A stretch of 64,000 bases of DNA from assembly GCF_000277125.1 (NCBI RefSeq), contig NC_016946.1, forward strand, positions 1,736,001 through 1,800,000, in the 5' to 3' direction. Below, one piece after another: positions 30,129 to 37,511 of this stretch. Position 1 is the stretch's first letter. Each line of letters opens with the position of its first letter. Under the pieces are notes generated by a model. The model made no database searches. It saw only the letters and a list, made by a program, of their open reading frames with translations, and was not told the DNA's origin. A program made the translations under genes and the position numbers. This stretch comes from Mycobacterium intracellulare ATCC 13950 (GTDB lineage: Bacteria; Actinomycetota; Actinomycetes; Mycobacteriales; Mycobacteriaceae).

Positions 30129-30651
30129 CAACGCCGAACTGCACCTGGCGGTGTGCCGCCGGTTCGGTGAGGCGGTTGCCGCGGCGACCGGCAGATGGGA
30201 CCGTCCATCCCCGTGCGATGCCTGGGATGCCCGAGGAGTGCTCGAGCACGTCATCGGCTTTCACGACGTACTCCTGTTGCGTCCCTTGGGACTCAAGCCC
30301 GACCGGCCACGTGAGGATCCCCTCGAGCGCTGGCGACTGACGTACCGCTCGCTGACCGAGGCCTTTACCTCGGGCGTAGCGACACGGCTCGATGCCTACC
30401 CGCTCATCCCGAATCTGACCCGCGATGTCCTGGTGCATACCTGGGACCTCGCGCGTGCGGCGGGGGCCGACGACAGCTTGGACCCCGAGTGGTGTGAACG
30501 GTTTTGCGTCGGGTTACCGACGGATTCCCAGACGCTGAGCTCGGGGGCGATGTTCAAGGCCCCGCTTGTCGTACCCGCCGAAAGCGACGCGCAGACAAGG
30601 CTTCTCGCCGGCCTGGGCCGCGACCCCCGGTGGAGGCCGCGCACCTCATAG
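30121..30651 (+). CDS. DinB-like / TIGR03086-type mycothiol-dependent enzyme family protein
   Basis: The 176-residue protein has a DinB-like four-helix layout with metal-site histidines in EHVIGFHDVLL and VHTWDLARA. It also has WDRPSPCDAWDARGVLEHV, the signature of the TIGR03086 family. Relatives include mycothiol-dependent isomerases and transferases. Its role here is uncertain. The ATG overlaps the preceding gene by 8 nt, and its last 6 nt overlap the end of the convergent aldehyde dehydrogenase gene. Confidence 0.75.
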   Translation: MDDNAELHLAVCRRFGEAVAAATGRWDRPSPCDAWDARGVLEHVIGFHDVLLLRPLGLKPDRPREDPLERWRLTYRSLTEAFTSGVATRLDAYPLIPNLTRDVLVHTWDLARAAGADDSLDPEWCERFCVGLPTDSQTLSSGAMFKAPLVVPAESDAQTRLLAGLGRDPRWRPRTS

Positions 30652-32112
30652 GGGTGGCAACTGCCCTTTGCATATCAGCGTCTGCAGTTCGACATACTCG
30701 TGCAGACCCTCGGGGCCGAACTCCCGCCCGATGCCGGATTGCTTGAAACCGCCGAACGGTGCCCCGATGTCGAGGGTGTACATGTTGATGCCGTAGGTCC
30801 CCGTGCGGACGGCGGCCGCAACGTCGAGGCCGTGCCCGATGTCGGACGTCCACACCGAACCGGCCAGACCGTAGTCGGTCTCGTTGGCGATGCGGATCGC
30901 GTCGTCCTCGTCCCGGTAGCGCAGCACCGTGAGCACCGGCCCGAAAATCTCCTCCCGGGCGATGCGCATGTCGTTGGTGGCGTCGGCGAACAGCGTCGGC
31001 TGCACGTACCAACCGCGCTCGGACGGGCTCTGTTCGCCACCCAGGACGACGCGGGCCCCTTCGCGGCGGCCGGACTGGATGTAGTCCTGGACGCGGCGCT
31101 GTTGGCGTTGGGCGACAAGCGGTCCGATGTCCGTTGCCTCGTCGGCCGGGTCACCGACGTGCAGCGCTGACATCATGCCGGCCAGGGCGTCGACGACCTC
31201 GTCGTGCTTGCGGTCGCTGACCAGGATGCGGGTCTGGGCGACGCAGGCCTGGCCATTGTTCATCAGGCCCGCGCTCTTCAACCCGGCCACGGTCTTGTCG
31301 ATGTCGGCGTCGTCGAGGATGATCGCCGCCGATTTGCCGCCCAGCTCCAGGCTCACGCGTTTCAGTTGTTCCCCGCACAGCGCGGCGATCCGGCGCCCGA
31401 CGGCGCTGGACCCGGTGAACGCGATCTTGTCCACGCCGGGGTGGCGCACCAGCGCCTCGCCGACGTCGGTGCCGCCGGGCAGCACCGAGACCACGCCCTC
31501 GGGCAGGTCAAGCTGCTCGATCATCTCGGCCAACCACAAAGCGTCCAAAGGCGTTTCGGGTGCGGGCTTGACGATCACCGTGCACCCCGCGATGAGCGCG
31601 GGGATCAGCTTGGGCATGATCAAAAACTGGGGCACGTTCCAGGGCACGATCGCGCCCACCACCCCAACCGGGGCCCGGCGCAGGTGCACTTCGCCGAGCA
31701 CGCCCTGGCGGCGTTCGGTCCACGGAAAGTCGCGGGCGGCGGCCAGCGCGAGGTGGATCAGCGACGCGGCGGCCGCCCCCTGGCCCATCCGGCTGAAACT
31801 GCGCGGTGATCCCATCTCGTCGGTGATCAGGTCGGCCATGTCGTCGCTGTGGCGGGCGTAGATCGCGGCGAGCTGTTCGACTTTGGCCATCCGATCGGCG
31901 TGGCTCATCCGCGGCCACGGTCCGTGGTCGAAGGCGTGCCGAGCGGCGACAACGGCGGCGTCGACGTCCTCGGGGCCGGCCGCCTGGACGTGACCGACCG
32001 GCTCCTCGGAGTGCGGCGAGATCACTTCGAGCTGTTGGGGATTGGCGGGCTTGCGCCACTGCCCTCCGATGAACACTTCGTCGTAACAACGATGGTCGGA
32101 ATTCTTCGTCAT
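30646..32112 (-). CDS. Aldehyde dehydrogenase (NAD(P)-dependent)
   Basis: The 488-residue protein is full length for the superfamily. Key residues are visible: N159 in PWNVPQ, E256 in SLELGGK, and the nucleophile C290 in NNGQACVAQTR. The FGGFKQSGIGREFGPEG oligomerisation and cofactor region is near the end. It would oxidise an aldehyde, possibly from the alcohol dehydrogenase at 2299-3456, to the acid. Operator copy E lies 64 nt upstream, shared with the divergent CrtC-like gene. Confidence 0.92.
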   Translation of the reverse strand: MTKNSDHRCYDEVFIGGQWRKPANPQQLEVISPHSEEPVGHVQAAGPEDVDAAVVAARHAFDHGPWPRMSHADRMAKVEQLAAIYARHSDDMADLITDEMGSPRSFSRMGQGAAAASLIHLALAAARDFPWTERRQGVLGEVHLRRAPVGVVGAIVPWNVPQFLIMPKLIPALIAGCTVIVKPAPETPLDALWLAEMIEQLDLPEGVVSVLPGGTDVGEALVRHPGVDKIAFTGSSAVGRRIAALCGEQLKRVSLELGGKSAAIILDDADIDKTVAGLKSAGLMNNGQACVAQTRILVSDRKHDEVVDALAGMMSALHVGDPADEATDIGPLVAQRQQRRVQDYIQSGRREGARVVLGGEQSPSERGWYVQPTLFADATNDMRIAREEIFGPVLTVLRYRDEDDAIRIANETDYGLAGSVWTSDIGHGLDVAAAVRTGTYGINMYTLDIGAPFGGFKQSGIGREFGPEGLHEYVELQTLICKGQLPPL

Positions 32113-32175
32113 CGGGGCGCCTCCTCGAGGCAGCGGTGGGTGCAGTACGACCGTGACCGTAATTCGCTATTGACG

Positions 32176-32195
32176 CTAACATAGCGAAGAAAGAG
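32176..32195 (+). promoter_or_regulatory. Candidate operator, copy E
   Basis: CTAACATAGCGAAGAAAGAG lies between the aldehyde dehydrogenase (start 32112) and the divergent CrtC-like gene (start 32250). Its first nine bases are identical to copy B. Confidence 0.5.
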
Positions 32196-32249
32196 CGAGG
32201 CGGGAAGCCGCGAGCGGATCATCAGCGACGATGTCGAGGCGGGCGCGAT

Positions 32250-33605
32250 ATGAAGAGCGACTGGCGCAGTTACCCATTCCAGTTGGTGCCCGGCGACGGC
32301 CAGCTCGAGTTTCCCGCCGCCGAAGGCGAACACCCCGACCAGGAGTCGGACACCTGGTTCATCGCTGGCCAGCTGGACGCCGCCGAGACAGACCGGTCCT
32401 TTGCCTTCCTGACGATTTTCAACAAGAACCGGCCCGGCGGGACGATCGTCGCCGATTTCTACACGATGGCGCTCTTCGACCTCGACACCGGCGATTACGG
32501 CACGTACACGGATTACGACATGCCGCCGGCCAACCTCGAACCGGGGGCGCCCCGCAAGCTGGAGCTGGCCACGGGTTATCTCGACATCAGCTACGCCGGC
32601 GGTGCGGGCACCGCGTCCTGGACCACGTGCCGCAACGGCGACGGGGGTCTACTGCCCTACACCTACCGCGTCAGCCTGGTGGGGGAGGACCATTCCGGCC
32701 GGCGGATGCGGCTGGACCTGGCCGTAACCCCCACGCGCGCACCGACTCCGGTGGGCGCCTCGACCTACAACGGCAAGATCGTCTGCTTCGGCCAAGACGA
32801 CACCTACTCCTACTTCCAGACCGGTATGGCGATGACCGGCACCCTGTGCTGGGGCGAGGAGATCCACCAGGTCTCCGGCAACAGTGGCCATGTCGATCGG
32901 CAATGGTTTCCAAAATACGCCGGCGGCGGGGGAACGGCGGGGGATCCGCGGGCCCGGTCGCACGAATGGCGCACCATCAACTTCGACAACGGCGTCGACT
33001 TGAGCATGTGGCGGCAGTTCGACCGGACGAACGGCAATGTCCTGCAGCCCTTCACCGGCGTCACCACGAGCTACCCCGATCCCGCCACGTCGCCGCAATG
33101 CGCCGAAGACATCGAGGTCACGATCAGCAGCTACGTCCGGTGGCCGGAGACGGTGCGGCCCCTGGTGCGCCCGCTTGCCCCGGCGCGGTACATGCCCGAC
33201 CGTCACCGGATCACCTGTCCCACACTGGGACTCGACATCGTCGGTGAGCCGGTGGTGCCGGCGCCCGCGCATGGCCTGCCGATCGAATACATGGAGGGGC
33301 CCTACCGTTACCGCGGGATGCTGGGCGGGCAGCCGGTGACCGCGTTCGCCTTCAACGAACGATCGCTCGCCTTGTATCGGGATTGGGAGCTGGTCGAGGT
33401 GCTCACCACCACCGTCGCGAACATCGAACCGTCCGACCCCGACCTGCAGACAACAGCGGATCGTCTGGTGCCGTTGGTGGCCGCCGGGCGTCGGGGCGAG
33501 GCGGTCGAACTGCTGACCGCGGTGCGCCCCTCTCAAACCGGTGCGCTGGCAACGCTTCTGGACGATCTGGTCGCGGTGCTGTCGGCCGATGAGTCAGCGA
33601 GCTGA
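32250..33605 (+). CDS. CrtC/AttH-like (lipocalin-domain) protein
   Basis: The 451-residue protein resembles the CrtC/AttH family. An N-terminal beta-rich half contains EWRTINFDNGVDLSMWRQFDRTNG, a pattern of these twin-lipocalin proteins. Another beta-rich segment follows, and the last 70 residues look helical. CrtC hydrates carotenoid double bonds, and AttH-like proteins are of unknown function. It has no signal peptide. It is divergent from the aldehyde dehydrogenase and overlaps the end of the convergent Rieske gene by 12 nt. A role in hydration of an isoprenoid-like substrate is possible but unproven. Confidence 0.65.
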   Translation: MKSDWRSYPFQLVPGDGQLEFPAAEGEHPDQESDTWFIAGQLDAAETDRSFAFLTIFNKNRPGGTIVADFYTMALFDLDTGDYGTYTDYDMPPANLEPGAPRKLELATGYLDISYAGGAGTASWTTCRNGDGGLLPYTYRVSLVGEDHSGRRMRLDLAVTPTRAPTPVGASTYNGKIVCFGQDDTYSYFQTGMAMTGTLCWGEEIHQVSGNSGHVDRQWFPKYAGGGGTAGDPRARSHEWRTINFDNGVDLSMWRQFDRTNGNVLQPFTGVTTSYPDPATSPQCAEDIEVTISSYVRWPETVRPLVRPLAPARYMPDRHRITCPTLGLDIVGEPVVPAPAHGLPIEYMEGPYRYRGMLGGQPVTAFAFNERSLALYRDWELVEVLTTTVANIEPSDPDLQTTADRLVPLVAAGRRGEAVELLTAVRPSQTGALATLLDDLVAVLSADESAS

Positions 33606-34739
33606 ACTCGCCAGCGCCTGCGCCCACGTGATGTGTCGGTGCTGCAGCCCCGGCTCGTTGCGGCCGAACACCAGGTGGTCGCGGGCGCCCGACTCGAGGT
33701 TGGCCTGGAGCCCCTGCACCAACCGGTAGTCCTCGTCGCGCACGGTGGCGTGCGCGTATTCGAAGACGGCCTGAGCGCCGGCGGCCACCGATTCGTCGGA
33801 CAGGTCCTGCGGTGTGGCGTTCTGGTGCACGGTGATCGAGCGGCCCGGCTGATCACCGGGGTAGACGCGGAACAGTTCGCCGTTGGCGATCGTCACCGAC
33901 AGCACGATGTTGGGGAACAGCGCGTAGATCACGACCATGTTGTGGAACGGATTCCACTGTTCCTCGGGCAGCTCGTCGAGCTCCAGAATGGTGTTGAGCG
34001 GAAAGATCAGCCGGTGGTGCGGGCCGAAGGAGTCGAACACCGTGCAGTTGCTGCGCGCGATGGTGGCGAACGTCTGCTGGTGGACGGTGGCGAAGTGGTA
34101 GTTCTCGGCGAAGGTGTCGATCGCCAGCTTCCAGTTGATCGGGGTGTCGAGCACCTTCTCGCCCAACGGCGACCAGCGCCCGATGCCCCAGGAATCGAGT
34201 TCGTCGGCCAGCGGTCCCAGGTGCGCGGCCACGTCCAGCGCCGTACCGGGATCCAGTGAGACCCAGAGGAATCCGGCGAACTCGGTGGCCGGGAGTTCGG
34301 CCAGGCCGTCGGAGCGCAGCGTCATGTCCGGGAAACCCTCACGCCCCGGCAGGCCCACCAACCGCCCGGTGTTGTCGTACGTCCACGCGTGGTAGGGACA
34401 GGTGAACCGTTTGGCGGTGCCGCATCCCGTGACCACCTGCGACTGCCGATGCAGGCACACGTTGTCGAACGCCTTCACCGATCCATCGGCAGTCCGGGTC
34501 AACAGGATGGAGCGACCCATCACCGTCTTGGTGCAATACGCCCCCGGGGCGGGAAGTTCGGACACGTAGCCGACCAACTGCGGGCTGGCCAGCAGCATGG
34601 CCCGGTCGAGGTCGTGGCGTTCGGGACTGGTGTAGTCCCGCGCCTCGACCCGGTGCTCGCTCGGCGCGAGGTCTGTTGTCTTGTCGCGCGCCAACTTCAA
34701 GGCGCGGCGGGTCAGGTCGATGAGCTGGTCGCGTTCCAT
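33594..34739 (-). CDS. Rieske non-heme iron oxygenase, alpha-subunit type
   Basis: The 381-residue protein carries the Rieske site C95-x-H97 and C114-x2-H117. The catalytic domain has NWKLAIDTFAENYHFATVHQ with iron ligands H215 and H220. This is the ring-hydroxylating dioxygenase-type layout and differs from the KshA-like oxygenase at 25961-27088. ATG 34737-34739 was chosen because CGGAG precedes it by five bases; a TTG at 34760 would add seven residues. Operator copy F lies 40 nt upstream. A specific reductase was not found in the window. Confidence 0.9.
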   Translation of the reverse strand: MERDQLIDLTRRALKLARDKTTDLAPSEHRVEARDYTSPERHDLDRAMLLASPQLVGYVSELPAPGAYCTKTVMGRSILLTRTADGSVKAFDNVCLHRQSQVVTGCGTAKRFTCPYHAWTYDNTGRLVGLPGREGFPDMTLRSDGLAELPATEFAGFLWVSLDPGTALDVAAHLGPLADELDSWGIGRWSPLGEKVLDTPINWKLAIDTFAENYHFATVHQQTFATIARSNCTVFDSFGPHHRLIFPLNTILELDELPEEQWNPFHNMVVIYALFPNIVLSVTIANGELFRVYPGDQPGRSITVHQNATPQDLSDESVAAGAQAVFEYAHATVRDEDYRLVQGLQANLESGARDHLVFGRNEPGLQHRHITWAQALASSAR

Positions 34740-34778
34740 CTGAACTCCGGTGGCAGTCAAGCGCTCGCGGTAACTCTA

Positions 34779-34800
34779 CTAACTTTATAGTGATAATAAA
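34779..34800 (+). promoter_or_regulatory. Candidate operator, copy F
   Basis: The site begins CTAACTTTATAGTGATAATA and matches copy B at 17 of 22 positions. It lies upstream of the Rieske gene, just past the end of the XRE/MmyB regulator gene. Confidence 0.5.
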
Positions 34801-34820
34801 TTAAGGTCCACGCGCTGACG

Positions 34821-35660
34821 CTAGCCGATGTAGGGAAGCAACTGCGGGTGCGGCTGAGCGATCGCGCGCAGCCTCCGATCACCGTCGAGACCGCGCAGGT
34901 AGTCGCCGGTCGCCGGGTCCGCGGGAAAGAACGACTCGATGATCAGGCTTTCCACGGAGATGTCGAGCGGACTGCCGAAGGTGGCGATGATGCTGACGAA
35001 TCGGAGCTCGGTGCCGTCCAGCGTGAGCATCTGAAACGGCACGTAGAGCTCGCCGGTCCGCTCGCCGCGGTCGCCGCCCTTGGGCACCGGATAACTCGAG
35101 AGCTCCTCGTAAAGACGGCGGATGTCCGGGGCCGCGGTGGCCTGCGCGTGCCGGCGAACCCGGCCCAGGATGGCGGCGTGCACCTCGGCGCGGTTGAGCA
35201 ACCGCTGCGCCAATCCCCGCGGGTGCAGGCACAACCTCATGACGTTGATCGGTGGGCGCAGCAGTTCGGCGTCGACCCCTTCGGCGAGCACGACGCACCC
35301 CGCATTGCCCGCTATCAGGTTCCAGCAGGCATCGGTGACGATGGCCGGGTACGGGGCGTGGCCGGCCAGTACCGAGTCGACGGCCGCCTTCACCGGCCTC
35401 ATGCGTTCGGCGTCCAGGGTGTGCTCGCCGAACATCGGTGCGTAGCCGCCGTCGAGCAGCAGTCGGTTGCGCGCGGCCAGCGGCAGGTCCAGGGACTCGC
35501 CGATGCGCAGCAACAACGCGCGGCTGGGATTGGCCCGGCCGGTCTCGACAAAACTGAGGTGGCGGGGCGACACACCTAGCTGATGCGCGAGTTCCATCTG
35601 GCTCAATCGCCGACGGGTGCGCCACTCGCGCACCGCCAGACCCGCTGTACTCCCAGGCAT
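34821..35660 (-). CDS. XRE-family regulator with MmyB-like ligand-binding domain
   Basis: The 279-residue regulator has an N-terminal XRE helix-turn-helix (about residues 8-65: REWRTRRRLSQMELAHQLGVSPRHLSFVETGRANPSRALLLRIGESL). A C-terminal MmyB-like domain follows, with DACWNLIAGNAG and LRLCLHPRGLA-type segments. MmyB-like regulators are thought to bind fatty-acid-like ligands. It is divergent from the small membrane protein at 35748. The palindrome at 35699-35711 lies between them and is a likely autoregulatory site. Confidence 0.88.
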   Translation of the reverse strand: MPGSTAGLAVREWRTRRRLSQMELAHQLGVSPRHLSFVETGRANPSRALLLRIGESLDLPLAARNRLLLDGGYAPMFGEHTLDAERMRPVKAAVDSVLAGHAPYPAIVTDACWNLIAGNAGCVVLAEGVDAELLRPPINVMRLCLHPRGLAQRLLNRAEVHAAILGRVRRHAQATAAPDIRRLYEELSSYPVPKGGDRGERTGELYVPFQMLTLDGTELRFVSIIATFGSPLDISVESLIIESFFPADPATGDYLRGLDGDRRLRAIAQPHPQLLPYIG

Positions 35661-35698
35661 CCTGAAGAACCTAACGCCGTTGCGTGGAGCTAAACCAC

Positions 35699-35711
35699 TA
35701 CCTCGAAGGTA
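35699..35711. promoter_or_regulatory. Palindrome TACCT-CGA-AGGTA in the regulator's divergent promoter
   Basis: The 13-nt inverted repeat lies 38 nt from the XRE/MmyB start and 36 nt from the start of the membrane protein. A related palindrome, ACCTTGAAGGT, precedes the esterase-like gene at 4948-4958. Operator function is inferred. Confidence 0.45.
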
Positions 35712-35747
35712 ATCGACCTACTTACCTGCGCGGCGAAGACTGCATGC

Positions 35748-36188
35748 ATGACCACAACAACGAAACCAGCCTCACCGCCGCAGCCCGCGGGCCTGCGCCG
35801 CGCGTTCGCCGCCGCCGCCGTCGGTCGGATCCTGTTGGGCGCCACGGCGTTTGCCTACCCGGCGTCCCAGACTCGCATGAACGGGGTGCCCGATCACATG
35901 CTGTCCACGGAGCTCAAGTATCTGATCCGCATTTTCGGGGCCCGGGCCCTGGCCCTGGGCATCGGTTATCTCGGCAGCGACGAACCCAACCGGCGGCGCT
36001 GGCAATACATCGGCCTGATGGTCGACACGCTGGACAACATCAACGCCCTGCTGGAGCTGAGACATCTCAAGCGCGGCGACCCCAGGGTCCGCTCGCTGCT
36101 GAGCCTCATGGCGGTGACCGGCCCCTACGCGATGTTGGGCGCGGCGGGCGCGCTGCAGCGCCGATGCGGCACCGTGACGCACATGTGA
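35748..36188 (+). CDS. Small membrane protein (DUF4267-like)
   Basis: The 146-residue protein has three to four hydrophobic segments (about residues 20-40, 58-78, 84-104 and 116-136) and an FGARALALGIGYL motif near the second, as in DUF4267 membrane proteins. Its function is unknown. It is divergent from the XRE/MmyB regulator, which probably controls it. It ends 49 nt before the Rv2525c-type gene. Confidence 0.6.
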   Translation: MTTTTKPASPPQPAGLRRAFAAAAVGRILLGATAFAYPASQTRMNGVPDHMLSTELKYLIRIFGARALALGIGYLGSDEPNRRRWQYIGLMVDTLDNINALLELRHLKRGDPRVRSLLSLMAVTGPYAMLGAAGALQRRCGTVTHM

Positions 36189-36237
36189 TCAGTGTGACCA
36201 ATGTGTCACATGGGGTTTGTGTCGTACCCTGTGGCTT

Positions 36238-36960
36238 GTGTCATCGGTTTCGCGGCGCGACCTGTTCAAATACGCGGCCGCGGCGCCCGCCCTGCTGGGT
36301 CTGGGCGCCGCGGGTGCGTCGTTGGATGCCGCGCCGGCCTCGGCGTCGCTGGGCACCCTGCTGGACTACGCGGCCGGGGTCATTCCGGCCAGCGAGATCC
36401 GCGCCGCGGGCGCCGTGGGATCGATCCGGTACGTCTCGGACCGACGGCCCGGCGGGAAGTGGATGCTCGGCAAGCCGATCCAGGTCGCCGAAGCGCGCGA
36501 CCTCCACAGCAACGGACTCAAGATCGTCTCCTGCTACCAGTACGGCAAGGGCAACACCGCGGACTGGCTGGGCGGCGCCAACGCCGGCCTGCAGCACGCG
36601 CAACGCGGAATGCAGCTCCACGCCGCGGCCGGCGGCCCCGCCACGGCGCCCATCTATGCCTCGATCGACGACGACCCCTCCTACGAGCAGTACAAGAGCC
36701 AGATCGCGCCGTACCTGCGGTCGTGGGAGTCGGTCATCGGCCATCAGCGCACAGGCGTGTACGCCAATTCGAAGACCATCGACTGGGCACTGCACGACGG
36801 TTTGGGCTCTTACTTCTGGCAGCACAACTGGGGCTCGCCCAAGGGGTATGCCCATCCCGCCGCCCACTTGCACCAGGTTGAGATCGACAAACGCAGCGTC
36901 GGCGGGGTGGGCGTGGACATCAACGAGATCCTCAAGCCCCAATTCGGGCAGTGGGCCTAG
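36238..36960 (+). CDS. Tat-exported glycoside-hydrolase-like protein (Rv2525c type)
   Basis: The 240-residue protein matches M. tuberculosis Rv2525c in length and sequence. It starts with a twin-arginine signal SRRDLFKYAAAAPALLG and a likely cleavage near APASAS. The mature part has the DUF1906 (GH25-like) fold with IVSCYQYG, IYASIDDDPS and GVYANSKTIDW. A cell-wall role is reported for Rv2525c, but the enzymatic reaction is not established. GTG 36238 gives the 240-residue length. Unlike the M. tuberculosis pair, nothing here shows co-transcription with fas, which begins 551 nt on. Confidence 0.93.
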   Translation: MSSVSRRDLFKYAAAAPALLGLGAAGASLDAAPASASLGTLLDYAAGVIPASEIRAAGAVGSIRYVSDRRPGGKWMLGKPIQVAEARDLHSNGLKIVSCYQYGKGNTADWLGGANAGLQHAQRGMQLHAAAGGPATAPIYASIDDDPSYEQYKSQIAPYLRSWESVIGHQRTGVYANSKTIDWALHDGLGSYFWQHNWGSPKGYAHPAAHLHQVEIDKRSVGGVGVDINEILKPQFGQWA

Positions 36961-37511
36961 CGGCCCCACATCGTCGTCCGGTCCGACCGGGACGCGGACT
37001 CTTAGAAAGCCCAGCAAACACTCGTTCGCTCATTTTCGCGCCGGCTCAGTGTGCCCGCCCGGCGGTCGGCATCGGTGATGCCGCTCAGACGGCGCTCCGC
37101 GGCCCCAAAAATTTATATAACGATTCGATAACAAAACTGCTTTGATCTGCGCAGTTATAGCTACTCGACCGTAACCACCTGCATGCAGCAGGTTTGGGAA
37201 TCGCGTCCGCGCCGCCGGTCAAACCCCGTGTTACCCAGGACACGGTTACCCATGCGTAGAACTCGCCAGTAACCGATCACCACGCAAAACGGGGGTGGAA
37301 TCTTATGACACTCTTAGTACAGCCGATGAAGTCCGTCGCACCGCTCAGCGCCATCCGGGCGGTCGCCGACAACGCACCGGCCGCCGTTTCCCGGCTGTGA
37401 TTCGACGCTGAACCACGCCGCATCGAGGAGCACCGGCGAGTGCCCACCCTCTGGTGGTGACCGCCCATACGAACCGAGACGTAAAGACGCATACCAGGGG
37501 AGACAGAGAAG
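36961..37511. other. 551-nt fas promoter and leader region
   Basis: The region before fas contains an AT-rich segment (about 37106-37165, TTTATATAACG and TTATAGCTAC) that probably carries the promoter. It also has an inverted repeat ACCTGC-ATGCA-GCAGGT at 37177-37193 and a possible short upstream ORF at 37305-37400. In M. tuberculosis the TetR-type FasR acts upstream of fas; I could not confirm a FasR site here by eye. Confidence 0.5.
37305..37400 (+). CDS. Possible 31-codon upstream ORF in the fas leader
   Basis: ATG 37305 follows GGGGGTGGA at a good spacing. The frame runs 31 codons (MTLLVQPMKSVAPLSAIRAV, then ADNAPAAVSRL) to TGA 37398-37400, and ends 111 nt before the fas start. Its existence as a translated peptide is not established. 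It could be a regulatory leader peptide, or chance in a GC-rich leader. Confidence 0.35.
   Translation: MTLLVQPMKSVAPLSAIRAVADNAPAAVSRL

Noticed and set aside
36193..36210. TGTGA...TCACA near the Rv2525c start, like a CRP site
   Set aside because: The spacer is 8 nt, but CRP sites need 6, so it is noted only as an imperfect match.
35684..37078. 464-codon plus-strand frame across the DUF4267 and Rv2525c genes
   Set aside because: It overlaps two genes in a different frame and is rich in Pro and Arg; the two genes have recognised N-termini.
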